A stretch of 64,000 nt of DNA from Chromera velia. Lineage: Eukaryota; Sar; Chromeraceae. Position 1 is the stretch's first letter. Every line of letters begins with the position of its first letter. Position numbers and translations under genes: made by a program. Positions 35,957 through 46,393 of this stretch are shown piece by piece. The DNA is taken from contig JAHBMJ010002064.1 in NCBI GenBank assembly GCA_018398765.1, positions 1-64,000 of the forward strand, given 5' to 3'. The notes below the pieces were generated by a model. The model made no database searches, was not told the DNA's origin, and saw only the letters and a list, made by a program, of their open reading frames with translations.

Positions 35957-36726
35957 ACCACCGATATCAACGGATCAGACTAGTTGGGTTCTCCCCCTCC
36001 TTCTTGATCTGGCATGTCCGGCATCTGTAGGGGATATGGAAGCTTCGGAAACAAAAAACGAGACGGACACTTTTCCCGAAGCTGCGTGAGTAGGCGAAAA
36101 CCATGCGCAGAGAGGACCACAAATATTTTGGAACGCCGAAGAGAACAGCAGAAGCTTATTCACAATCAATACTATTGTATGACATCTAGAGATCTTGGCC
36201 CGCTTGCCCACAAAAAGGCGGAATTTTAAACGGAAGACTCTGCAGATTAGTGCATAAACTTTTTGTTTAAAAGCCGTCCGATCTGACAAAGCATGCAGTC
36301 GAATCTGCATGACACCCCTGACAACGCTAAATTTGGGTTTGCATGGGGTCTTTTGGAGCTGGGCCGCGGTTCGTCAAGGTTCTGTCAGGGGCGACGCTAA
36401 GTTGAGCGTATCCGTGATGCCGCGTCTCTTTTCCAGATGCAGTGTTCAGATCCGTCTCCTCTGAACGTATATACGTTCTACATCGTTCTATTAATACGAC
36501 GTTGAGACGTGTTGAGACAGTGAGAGAATTGTGACAGAGTCAGTGCTGAATCGTTCTGTCCGTGTGACCTCAATTTAGTTTTGCAGCAAGGTTCTAGAAA
36601 CGAACGGAAAATTGTCACTTATCGGCGCTTATCGGAGGTTGCAAGTGTAGTGGTTGGGGGAGTTTCGTTCTTTTTCTTTCTTGCTGTCATGGCCTCTCAC
36701 TCTTGAGGTGGACGTGTGCCAACAAG
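35957..36726. promoter_or_regulatory. Shared upstream region, LRR and TBC genes
   Basis: A 770-bp gap between divergent start codons. It includes an ACGTATATACGT palindrome near 36468 and no obvious gene. The regulatory role is inferred from position. Confidence 0.35.
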
Positions 36727-38919
36727 ATGAGTATGGAGCACGTGCGTGACTTCCTTGAAGAAAGCTCCCCTGCTTCCCAGAGAGAGAGGGGACTGCCATC
36801 TAATGCAGTACACAGTTTTGCATTTGCACGAGGGGAAAGGGAGAGAGGGAGGGAGAGGGACGACTCGCCCTTCCATCCCGACAGAGACAGAGAGACGCAG
36901 TACTTCGGCCTCAGGGGTCCGACCGAAGGGTTCGCGTTCTGGCCTACCGACAGCAGACCTGCTTCTGCCGCCTCCAGGGGTGTGCCTCCGTACGCTCCTG
37001 ACAGGAGAGTGAAGAGGGAGACGGTGTTGGAGGACGAGGAGGAGTGGCATGACAGTGAGGGAGATAGTGAGGAGGGGGGGGAATCCAGAGGGGAGAGGGG
37101 TTTTGCCTTCTCGCCCTCTCCCTGTGGGTCTGCAAGGATGGATTTGCAGCAGTTGGAAAATTGGAGGATTGCTTGTATCGATTTCGATTCGTTCCTTCAA
37201 AAGCAGTGGGCGTTTGTGAAGGAACAAGTGCGCCTGGGGATCCCAGACTGTCTCCGTGGGTTTGTGTGGCAGAAGCTCGCAGCATCCCGCGACTTTCTTG
37301 AGAACCTCCCACCCGACACGTACTGGCGGCTTCGTGAGATTCCCAGGGCCCCATTTGACGGCACCATTCTGAGGGATGTGGGCAGAACGTTTCCGAAAAA
37401 TGTTCTCTTCACTCAGAGAACCGGGTGGGGACAGCATGCGCTGTTTAATGTCGTCAGAGCCTACAGTTTGTTCAATCCTGAGGTTGGGTACTGTCAGGGT
37501 ATGGGGTTTGTGGCTGGGTTTTTGTTGATGTTTATGCAGGAGGAGGACGCGTTTTGGATGATCGTGGCGTTATTGGAGAAATACGAGATGTCGGGGTTGT
37601 TCAAACCCGGGCTGCCTCTCCTTGACAAATTGTTCTATCAACTTGAGTGTCTGTTGGAAGTGCATCTTCCACACCTCCATCACCACCTTCAGAGGCAAAA
37701 CGTCCAACCGTCAATGTTTGCCTCGGAGTGGTTCATGACTCTGTTCACAGCCAATTTTGGGCTGGAGACGGTGGCGCGAATTTGGGACGTGTTTTTGGCA
37801 TCCGGGTGGAAAATCATCTTTTGTGTTGCCCTCGCCATTATGCAGCTGCTAGAGGAGTCGCTGCTGGGTGAGTCCTTTGAACAGATTCTGTTGGGGTTGA
37901 AAAACGTGAAATTGAGTCTGTCATCTGATGATTTGATCAATCGGGCTCTTTCGTTCAAAATCTCCTCCAAAAACTTTGGAGATTGGGGAGAAGAGTGGTC
38001 AAGAACACACGCACCCGCAACACAGACCAAACCCCCCTCTAACACACAGCATGTGGGAGGCGTGCAGAGCTCCAGTGCCCCTGGAGGCCCTCCACCCCCC
38101 TCACACTACTCCCACACCGAAACACAAGGACACCCGACTGTCGTTGGTCCCCGTCAGTCTAGTCACCCCTCTTCCTCCACAGCAGGAGTTTCAATACCTC
38201 CTGCCGCGTCCTTCCCTTTCTCCTTTTCCTTCTCCCCCACCAACGATTCCCACTGGCCCGCCCCTGCTGCAGAGGAAATTGATGAATTGCAGGAGGTGGA
38301 GGACCACCTGCACGCACACTCCCATTCACCTCCCGCGGTAGGCGGTCCTCCTTCCTCGTCTCACCCCCCGAATGCATTCGGAGGGACCCCATCTCAACGC
38401 AGCGGTATCACCCCTGCTGTCCATACCGCCAATTTTGGGGGGGTTCCGCCCGTAACGCGTGAGGTGAGGGGGGTTCTTCCGGGTGGAGAGAGCGAGGACC
38501 GTAGCCCTTCCGAGATTCCTCCTGTACCTGTGGGGGTGAAGGAACTTCAGAGAGAGAGGAGCAGGGGGGGGCACGGGGGAGAGGAGGAGGGGGGTCAATC
38601 CAAGGGGGGGACAGGCACCCCTGCGTCAGAGAATTCATCTGCTCAGCAGGGTGGCAGCAGTGCCTCAGCTGCCCACACTGCGAGGGGCAAGGGGGGCTCT
38701 CCCTCCCATCATCTGCAGGTCCCCCCTGCACGTCTGCTGCCCATTGAAGAAGATGCAGAGCAAGGGGCCCTTTTTGAGTTGGACGAACCGACTCACCCCC
38801 CTCAGGTCCCTGAGGGCTCCTCGGGGAGGGACACGGGAGAGGGAACAGAGGGTTCCCGTCAAGCAGCCGATGGGGGACGTCGGCGATTTTCAGCAGGAGG
38901 AAGGAGGGAAGGCAGATGA
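36727..38919 (+). CDS. TBC-domain Rab GTPase-activating protein, single exon
   Basis: A 730-residue intronless frame from ATG 36727. TBC proteins switch off Rab GTPases on membranes by a dual-finger mechanism. About 165 acidic, low-complexity residues precede the TBC domain (roughly 165-400). It has GIPDCLRGFVWQKL, then IxxDxxR as I214-D217-R220 (arginine finger) and YCQGM starting at Y255 (glutamine finger). Both catalytic residues are therefore present, and activity is expected. Further landmarks are SEWFMTLFTANF, RIWDVFLASGW and ALAIMQLLEESLL. The C-terminal ~330 residues are Pro/Ser/Gly/His-rich and probably disordered. The ORF could extend eight codons upstream only through a TTG, so ATG 36727 is preferred. 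The target Rab is unknown. Confidence 0.9.
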   Translation: MSMEHVRDFLEESSPASQRERGLPSNAVHSFAFARGERERGRERDDSPFHPDRDRETQYFGLRGPTEGFAFWPTDSRPASAASRGVPPYAPDRRVKRETVLEDEEEWHDSEGDSEEGGESRGERGFAFSPSPCGSARMDLQQLENWRIACIDFDSFLQKQWAFVKEQVRLGIPDCLRGFVWQKLAASRDFLENLPPDTYWRLREIPRAPFDGTILRDVGRTFPKNVLFTQRTGWGQHALFNVVRAYSLFNPEVGYCQGMGFVAGFLLMFMQEEDAFWMIVALLEKYEMSGLFKPGLPLLDKLFYQLECLLEVHLPHLHHHLQRQNVQPSMFASEWFMTLFTANFGLETVARIWDVFLASGWKIIFCVALAIMQLLEESLLGESFEQILLGLKNVKLSLSSDDLINRALSFKISSKNFGDWGEEWSRTHAPATQTKPPSNTQHVGGVQSSSAPGGPPPPSHYSHTETQGHPTVVGPRQSSHPSSSTAGVSIPPAASFPFSFSFSPTNDSHWPAPAAEEIDELQEVEDHLHAHSHSPPAVGGPPSSSHPPNAFGGTPSQRSGITPAVHTANFGGVPPVTREVRGVLPGGESEDRSPSEIPPVPVGVKELQRERSRGGHGGEEEGGQSKGGTGTPASENSSAQQGGSSASAAHTARGKGGSPSHHLQVPPARLLPIEEDAEQGALFELDEPTHPPQVPEGSSGRDTGEGTEGSRQAADGGRRRFSAGGRREGR

Positions 38920-40355
38920 CATAGCAGATGACCTCAAAGCTGAAAGGGCATCCTTAATTGTCGAGCCTGCCGTTGAGAACCTTGGGTTTTGTAAGTTTAA
39001 AGCCAATAAATCATTAATACTGGAACGGATATACTATAAAGCCAAAACGTACCAAAACATTAATTCTGAGTCGATCACTTAACCTAGCACTCGGCAGATT
39101 TTGATAGATTTTGAAATAATTTGGAAGGAATCAAAGGTTTGAACTAGGGTTTGAATATATTAGCCTAGCCTAGTCGTATGATTGATCGATGGATTGATTA
39201 TTTTACTTCAAGTTAAAAGTTATACTTATGATAGTCTAGGTAATGCTAGTAAGCTTAAATTGAAGTAAGGCGGCACCAACTCCAAGTCTCTGATCACTGA
39301 GCCGTGACTAAGGCCACTGCACCAATGTTGATTAATTGATTGATTGATTGATATGTTCCGCCCTAGGGCCTTCCCGCTATGTCTATCTGTCACCAGAGCT
39401 AGCAGGTATGTTAATTAGCCTAACAACAAAGTATCAAATCTGCTAAAGATATAATATATAAGGCTAGTTATAAAGACAATAATTTGAATATTAAAGTTAT
39501 AATTAAACTTGAATTCTAGCTTAAATTCTAGCTGATTTGCTGACGCCCTAGTTTTAAAAAGCTTCGACATACGGCGTCCTAAACTCCTAGGCTGCGTCCC
39601 TGTAAGCTATAGCTAGTGAATAAGAGCTAGTATAGTTGATGCGCGCCCTTGCAAAACGTGTTAGGAAAATAACAGAAAAATTATTGGAAAAGTGATAGAA
39701 AACTGATAGAAATTAAAGTTAGTATCTTAGTTACAGAAGGGGTGTTATCTACCAATAGTTACCTACTTTCAGAACAGTTATCTATACCAATGGTTTTACC
39801 ATGATGTAGTGATATTGTACGTAGTCCTAGACGTAGTCTAGGACGTCATTAATTAGCCAGATACTTCTATTTAGTTTAAAAACGTGGCAACCGCCATCAA
39901 CCGCCCTCCGGGATCCCCTTGTATGGTGTGAAAGACTAGCTCAGACCTTTAGGCTAAGATGAGCCTCCCAAAGCTAAGAAGGTCCTGAAGTTGTGTGGTC
40001 CTGAAGGAAAAGAGAAAGCAGAGCAAAACATAAAGACAATGAATAAACACCAACGAGACTCGAAGCCACAGGACATTCTCAGAGAACCCACTTATGACTT
40101 TAAGGCCTCATCCGCGGAAAGGATCGAAAAAAGTTGTCACCTCAGAGAGGACCACTTATAATAGACATATTGAAAAGGAACCTACGGTACATAACCCAAC
40201 GAAGTAAAGAAGAACGGACCAACACTACCATATAATGCTCAAGCACACACACAATCCGACAATCTGCACTCGAGTCTTAAGTACCACTACTGTGCTGAAA
40301 GACGACGTAGTCAGACGATACTACAGTAGCGGTCCATTGCGATGTTGCACCGGAC
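38920..40355. other. AT-rich intergenic region
   Basis: No supported gene. AT-rich to about 39860, with (TTGA)n near 39330-39352; 39900-40355 is less AT-rich but has stops in all frames. Confidence 0.45.
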
Positions 40356-40560
40356 TGCGTGTTTCTGAAAACAAAAACCAGCGAGACGCTCCATAACCTA
40401 CTGACTGCATATTTCTGAAAGCGGAAACCAGCGAGATGCTCCGCAACCTACCGACTCCGTATTTCTGAAAGCAGAAACCAGCAAGACGCTCTGCAACCTA
40501 CCGATTGCATGTTTCTGAAAGCAGAAACCAGCGAGACGCTACGCAACCTACCGATTGACA
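40356..40560 (+). repeat. 50-bp hairpin tandem repeats, block 1 (4 copies)
   Basis: Four units start at 40356, 40406, 40456 and 40506. Each carries a small hairpin, GTTTCTG-AAAG-CAGAAAC (imperfect in some), then CAGCGAGACGCTCCGCAACCTACC. Units touch directly, with no variable spacer. Confidence 0.9.
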
Positions 40561-40760
40561 AGAAAAGTTTCCTTCGATCACCTTTAGAAGATCCCTAATC
40601 TCTAGGATCCTGGACTTCCCGAGGTTTTCTCTCTATTCGTATCGCAAATCGATACGCCCACTGCCTATACGAGTCTCCAATACTGCACTTAACGTCTGTC
40701 CTAAGGTTTTGCTTATATACCTACGTTCTGTCCTACGGAGATCCTTATACGTACGTTCCT

Positions 40761-41232
40761 ACCGTCTCTTGAGGAGGACTGTTCTAGAATCGATCCTTCA
40801 CTCTCATCGGTTTCTTCTCTTCACTCAATTGCTCGATCCGACTCGATCACTTTTCTCTTCTTTTCTTTTCTTTGTACATGCATGCATGCTTTTTTATTCA
40901 AATACGTTTGGATCTCGCAATGCGCGCGAATCCCGTGATCTTGAGTGACTTTGACGCTCGTACTGCGCGCGACAGCCCTGCGAGGCGGCGAGATGCACCG
41001 TCTCTTGAGGAGGACTGTTCTAGAATCGATCCTTCACTCTCATCGGTTTCTTCTCTTCACTCAATTGCTCGATCCGACTCGATCACTTTTCTCTTCTTTT
41101 CTTTTCTTTGTACATGCATGCATGCTTTTTTATTCAAATACGTTTGGATCTCGCAATGCGCGCGAATCCCGTGATCTTGAGTGACTTTGACGCTCGTACT
41201 GCGCGCGACAGCCCTGCGAGGCGGCGAGATGC
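40761..41232 (+). repeat. Perfect-looking 236-bp tandem duplication
   Basis: Copies are 40761-40996 and 40997-41232. I saw no difference between them, so the duplication is recent or an assembly artefact. Each copy includes a CT-rich tract, CATGCATGCATG and a GCGCGCGACAGC patch. Confidence 0.93.
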
Positions 41233-41280
41233 TATATGAAGAGCGGCTTGGGCCCTACCGGAGCCGAACTTCCCAGTGAT

Positions 41281-41630
41281 TGCGTGTTTCTGAAAGCAGA
41301 AACCAGCGAGACGCTCCGCAACTTACCGACTCCGTATTTCTGAAAGCAGAAACCAGCGAGACGCTCCGCAACCTACCGATTGCGTGTTTCTGAAAGCAGA
41401 AACCAGCGAGACGCTCCGCAACCTATCGACTCCGTATTTCTGAAAGCAAAAACCAGCGAGACGCTTCGCAACCTACCGATTGCATGTTTCTGAAAGCAGA
41501 AACCAGCGAGACGCTATGCAACCTACCGATTGCGTGTTTCTGAAAGCAGAAACCAGCGAGACGCTCCGCAACCTACCGATTGCATGTTTTTGAAAGCAGA
41601 AACTAGCGAGACGCTCTGCAAACGGCATGC
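41281..41630 (+). repeat. 50-bp hairpin tandem repeats, block 2 (7 copies)
   Basis: Units start every 50 bases from 41281 to 41581, same family as block 1. They alternate between TGCGTGTTTC and TCCGTATTTC starts in places, suggesting a 100-bp higher-order unit. Confidence 0.92.
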
Positions 41631-41639
41631 AACAATCCT

Positions 41640-42420
41640 TCGCCAGAAAAGACAGGTCTGTGCCCCGTGCATTAGCTCAGTTAGGACTGGTCCTTTCTCT
41701 TCATGGAGACTCATCTACAAATTGATTCATTCCCACTGCAAGACCCGTCATTGCTATTCACACACTGTGCCATCCCTTCCGAAGTGAAATCAAACGTGGT
41801 GGAAAGCTATCTAAGCAACTAAAACGGAGCTGCTGACCACATCTACTGAAAAGCGGAGGCAGCATCCCGGACTCTCAACCGATCGAGTTCTCCTTTGGAC
41901 CCTGCATGCTATAAATTTTTATAAAAATGTCATTAAAAATAGTTGTATCTAGGGTCATATAAGTATGCCTAGTACTAGGCCTATAACAGCCTAGCACCCT
42001 TAGCAGTGACCCGCGTGGGGGAATCTAGGGGGGAATCCGAAACATAAATCAATCAATCAATCCTATAGATTTCTTGCCTAGTTTTTTATTAGATTTCTTT
42101 CAAATGAATTTGAATTTAAATTTATTGTTTTATGTAGTATCTTGTAAAATGGCTCGAGTATTCAAACCACCACTGACTCCGAGTCCGGAACTAGGTCTCT
42201 AAAACTAGTAGCATACTATGTGTTGGCCTCTAGGTTGGCCTAGATGTTATACTTACTATGATGTTCTAGATCATGTTAGTACGCTAATAAGGCCTAAAAT
42301 AAGGGGGACACAGTAATAGCAGGAGACCAGAGGAATCTAGATAGGAATGGAATTCAGTGTTCAATTAAGTTAATCCGTGGATCACATTCTATGCTCCAGC
42401 AGATTGCAGCTACCATGCGA
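41640..42420. other. AT-rich spacer
   Basis: No gene seen. AT-rich from 41900, with an (AATC)n run near 42047-42062. It probably includes the 3' end of the EF-hand transcript. Confidence 0.45.
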
Positions 42421-45400
42421 CTACCCAGCTCCTCCCACACTTGTCCGCTTTTCGATGTTCACAAAGACGACCGCCACCTGCAATACTCGCGCAGAGCGCA
42501 GACAATTTCGAGAGCATGTTGAAAGGACAGAATATCTGTGGGATCTTGCGGCCTCAAAGAGCTTGTGAAAACGCGGATCGAGAAAAGATGCGTCGGACGT
42601 GCAGATGGTCGATATGTGAGACCAAAGCATGACATGCGAACACGGAGTACGAATGACCGACCTGTACGGTCAGATGTGAAGCCCTTGCAACAATGGTGCG
42701 GTCCTCTGCCATAGCCCATTGAGAGAATTCGCTCTTGTCCAGAGTCTGCAGCCACACAGACAGGAAAAGAAAGCAGGTGTACAGGAGGCCGAAGAAGGGA
42801 AGACACAGCAACAAGAGACCTCCATAAATCAAGCAGACGTTCAGATGCTAGAGGGGAGCCAAAAGGATCGAAGCTTGGGAGCTACTCAAATGCTTGGAGA
42901 CAAGTAGAACAACGAACACGCATTCACACACTCATTCTCTCTCTCTCTTTCTTTCTCTCTCTCTCTCTCTCTCTCTCACAGACACACACAGACACACACA
43001 CACACACACACAAACACAGCGAGAGGGAGAATATTCGGCTGAGGGCTGTTTGGAAGTCTTCAGCCCCCATTCGACTGACCCCTTTTCGGAGTCTGTCAAA
43101 ATTGTCAAAAGAGTTTTCAACTGTTTGCCTGCAACAGACCCAGACAAGCAGGGGCAGAAACAAAGGACAACCAAGAAACGCAAAAATGTCCGGTGTAATG
43201 TAAAGACGAAGAACAGAAGAACGTCGTCCTGACAGCCCATCGAAAAGAAAAATGGCAAATGTCAGACTGACCGCGAGAGACGCAAACGAGGCATCACTTA
43301 AATCAGTCACTCTCTCGAGAAACTGCGACCCGACGCCAGCGACTCAAAAAAAGTGCGTACGTCGAAAAGCGGCAGGAACCGGGAAAACAAAAAAAAGACA
43401 CAAGATCCCAGAACACGTGATGCAGGAAACCACTCAAAGAAAAAACCATCACTTGACGGGGAATCCATGGAACGACCCAGAACAACCATGGAACGACTCA
43501 GTCAGTCGAGAATCCCCCCCCCTCCCCACCTCATCTTATCAGCATTCCTCTGTGCAAAACCGATCACTTCAGACCGCCGCGGTTCCCCTTGCATTCGGGG
43601 ATCTTGCTTGACCCTGTCGGCAAGACGCCTGCAGGAGGGAAGAAGGAAAAGAAAAGATGAGGGAGGAAGAAGACAGCTGGGGGGACTTGTAGAAAAGAAG
43701 AAAAGGAAAAGTGGCATGAGAGACATACAAGCAAAGAAAATCCCAACGCTCTGAAGGGAAACCTGCAAAAGTCACAATTCTTCACCTGTTTACGTTTCTG
43801 ATGCCTCCAAGCTTCCCGAAATCCTCCCCAACATGCAACCATGACCTCTCCCTCCAAGAAGATCTTTAATTTCCCCAATCCTCAAGTTCCCTTGCTTCAA
43901 CATCGATATCATGCAAGTGCAACCACAACTCCCAGCGTCCCCCTCTCTCTCCTCTTTGCGTAACAATTCGTTCTCTCTTTTGCCCAACCCCCGCCCCCTC
44001 TTTTCTCTCTTGCACACACACACCCTCCTCCCTCCCTCTCTCCCCAGACTCACTCGAATGCCGCTGTCCATGAGTCCGTCATGATCTTCACGACGTCAGA
44101 CTTCGAGACAACGCCCCTGCTTTGGAGGTCGTAGGCCTGGAACGTCACTGAACGCCATCGTTCACACATTCACTCACTCATCCATACATCCACAAATGAA
44201 CTGTAAAAAGAAATGTATATCAGCATGGAGTCACTGACTGATCATATTAACAGAAGGAATATCACTGCACCTGCCGGTGCGACTGAGAAAGGAATCAGGG
44301 AAAGAAATCCCGAAAGCATCAGGGAGAGGGAGGGAGGGAGAGTGGGTGGGAGGCATTGAGAGAAACAAATCAAGACGAAGCAGGATGAGTGCACGCACAT
44401 CCGATACGAACAGAACAGCATCCACATAGCTCCAATGGAAGTTTGAAGGAATCTCCGTAGATCAGAGCCAAAAAAAAAAGATAGCAGACACGTAAATCAT
44501 ATGTCAGAAAGCGCATGCTCGAGCACAGGTAGACAGACTGTGCCCTTCCAACGCACAGCAGTTCAGGTAGTCAGCCAACCAATCTTTTCATTCTCCTTTC
44601 TGAATTCAACATGACTGACAGTCTAATTTATTTGCCTGATCGGGGGACATCAGAGACGAGCACCCTGCAGTCATCCAGCGGGAAGGGAATTTGGACAGAT
44701 TAGGCAAAAAGAGAAGAAAGAGAAGAGGAGATGTTCTCTTGGCTCGTATGTAACACCCTCCACTGCAAATAAACATTGCTTTTGTGTCTGGGAGGGGATG
44801 TGTTGCAGCTTCTTGTATCCCTTGCATTCGTCCTCCTCCACCGTCCCACCGCCCCACCTCCCCTCCATCACTACGCATACACAGGCATGCATACAGGCTG
44901 ACTGACTGACCGTTCACAAATTCATCCTCGTCTACCTGTCCGTTCCCGTTGCGGTCAAAGATATCAAAAAGACGATTTCCAAGAGGAGTGTTGCTTAGTC
45001 GCCGCAACCCGAGCTCTTCCTGCGGGGAAAGAGGGGAGGGGAGTCAGAGGAAACGGCCATGGGCACACTCTGGTTCGCAGGCGAACAGAGGTTTGCATGA
45101 TAAAGAAGAAGTCTAAAGGAAGTAGGGCGCCGGAAGGAGGCAGATACGAGCTATGTGACTTTGCTGACGTGCCATCGGACCCTTAGAAGACCGATCTATT
45201 CAGGAAGGACAAAAAAAGGGCTCTAAACTGAAATTGAACCAAACTGGGCGGAGAAGAGACTCTATGAAGATGTCGTTGAACAACCTGAGCAAACTACATT
45301 CCAAAGGTGCCAACATTCTCGTGGCCCCAGGTGACTTACCAGCAGACGCAAAGCCTCATTGAAGTGCGGCCTGCTCAGCCTCTCACTTCCTGCAGTGCAT

Positions 45401-45624
45401 ATGAATAAAGCAGGCATGCCCAAAAGGGTTATTGGTGTTCTTACTCGATCAGCGGAGACCGTCGATCTATCTCTTCGCGACCGTACAATTTAGCCTCTTT
45501 CCTGACCCTTTGCAATGCTTCTGAATCCGCTCCTTAGTTTCTCTGTGTTGATATCTGAAGCATCAGAGACGCCCAGATCGGCTGCCAGGGCACCCGTGTC
45601 CTGTTTGGACTCTTTACCACCCAT
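42421..45624 (-). CDS. N-myristoylated calcineurin-B-like EF-hand protein
   Basis: Start ATG 45624 gives MGGKESKQDT; Gly2 is a myristoylation site. Exons 45624-45507, 45389-45340, 45019-44911, 44664-44620, 44147-44054, 43628-43530 and 43128 to about 43030 join in phase; 42745-42662 and 42561-42421 (TAG) complete it, about 280 residues. The order matches calcineurin B and CBL proteins: a helix (RLSRPHFNEALRLL), EELGLRRLSNTPLGNRLF, and EF-hand 1 with a canonical loop D78-E89 (DRNGNGQVDEDE). A second, degenerate loop follows (YDLQSRGVVSKSD), then a third (FDRLRKGVSRMGAEDF) and a half motif (TLDKSEFSQW). Only the first loop has good calcium ligands. It likely tethers a phosphatase or kinase to membranes; the partner is unknown. 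The donor after exon seven lies in a GT microsatellite and is uncertain. Divergent from THO2. Confidence 0.78.
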
Positions 45625-46393
45625 TGGCAGATGAGTTCAAAGTAGAAACAAGAAAGACAAGGAAGAGACGGCGCAGTGTAGAGAGTGGAGGTCAGCCCGG
45701 AGCGTCTCCTCTTCAGGCAGAATTCCGGCGGCGATTCTTGTGCTCTGCTAAGCTATCGACAGCTGCGCGTGTACGCCAAGCCGAATCGCCCCAATGGCTG
45801 AAGAGGATTCTTAGTCTGAGGAACCTGGCACCAACGTACGAGGCTTACTACCTGGCTTAGAGAGCTGTCTGCATGTGAACCAAATCGCGGCCCCGGCATG
45901 CAGGCCCCGGCATGCCCGCGCAATTCAACAGGCGCGTTTCATGCATGCTGACACGCGCGTCTCCTAAATAGCTTTTCTGCATTAATTCCCGTCGCTGCGC
46001 GGACGATTTCTCGACGTCTCTGATCGAGACGGTCCAGCCATGTCCAGCCCTCTCAACTTTTTCTGTCCCTCGACGTGACAGTTTCGACGACTGAAGCTGA
46101 CATGGGCAAGCAGTTGTCGTGCATTCCGTCATACAGTATGCTTCAGATGAGGGAGCCGAGGGAAATTATTCAAGTGTCTTCGGCCCTACGTGAGAAAAAA
46201 CGGTGATGGTTCAGTCTGGCGTCCCCTTCATTTGCCACGTGACTGTGAGGGGTGTGTTTGTCTAGCTGTGAGAGGGGACATTCGAGGACACACCCTCGCG
46301 AACGCCAAGCCTTGAGGCTGTATTTGTTGTTGCTCAAGCGGCAGCGAATCCTCTGGGTAACTAATTTTGTTTGTAGACCGAGAAGCTCCAGAA
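45625..46393. promoter_or_regulatory. Shared upstream region, EF-hand and THO2 genes
   Basis: A 769-bp gap between divergent start codons, of moderate GC. GGCCCCGGCATGC is repeated twice at 45892-45916. An open frame at 45624-45860 is a shadow. The regulatory role is inferred from position. Confidence 0.35.

Noticed and set aside
40709-41184. Two near-identical 79-80 codon frames
   Set aside because: They are the two copies of the 236-bp duplication; no domain, and translation is CT-tract driven.
40356-41630. CRISPR-like array
   Set aside because: Hairpin repeats adjoin with no variable spacers and the window is eukaryotic.
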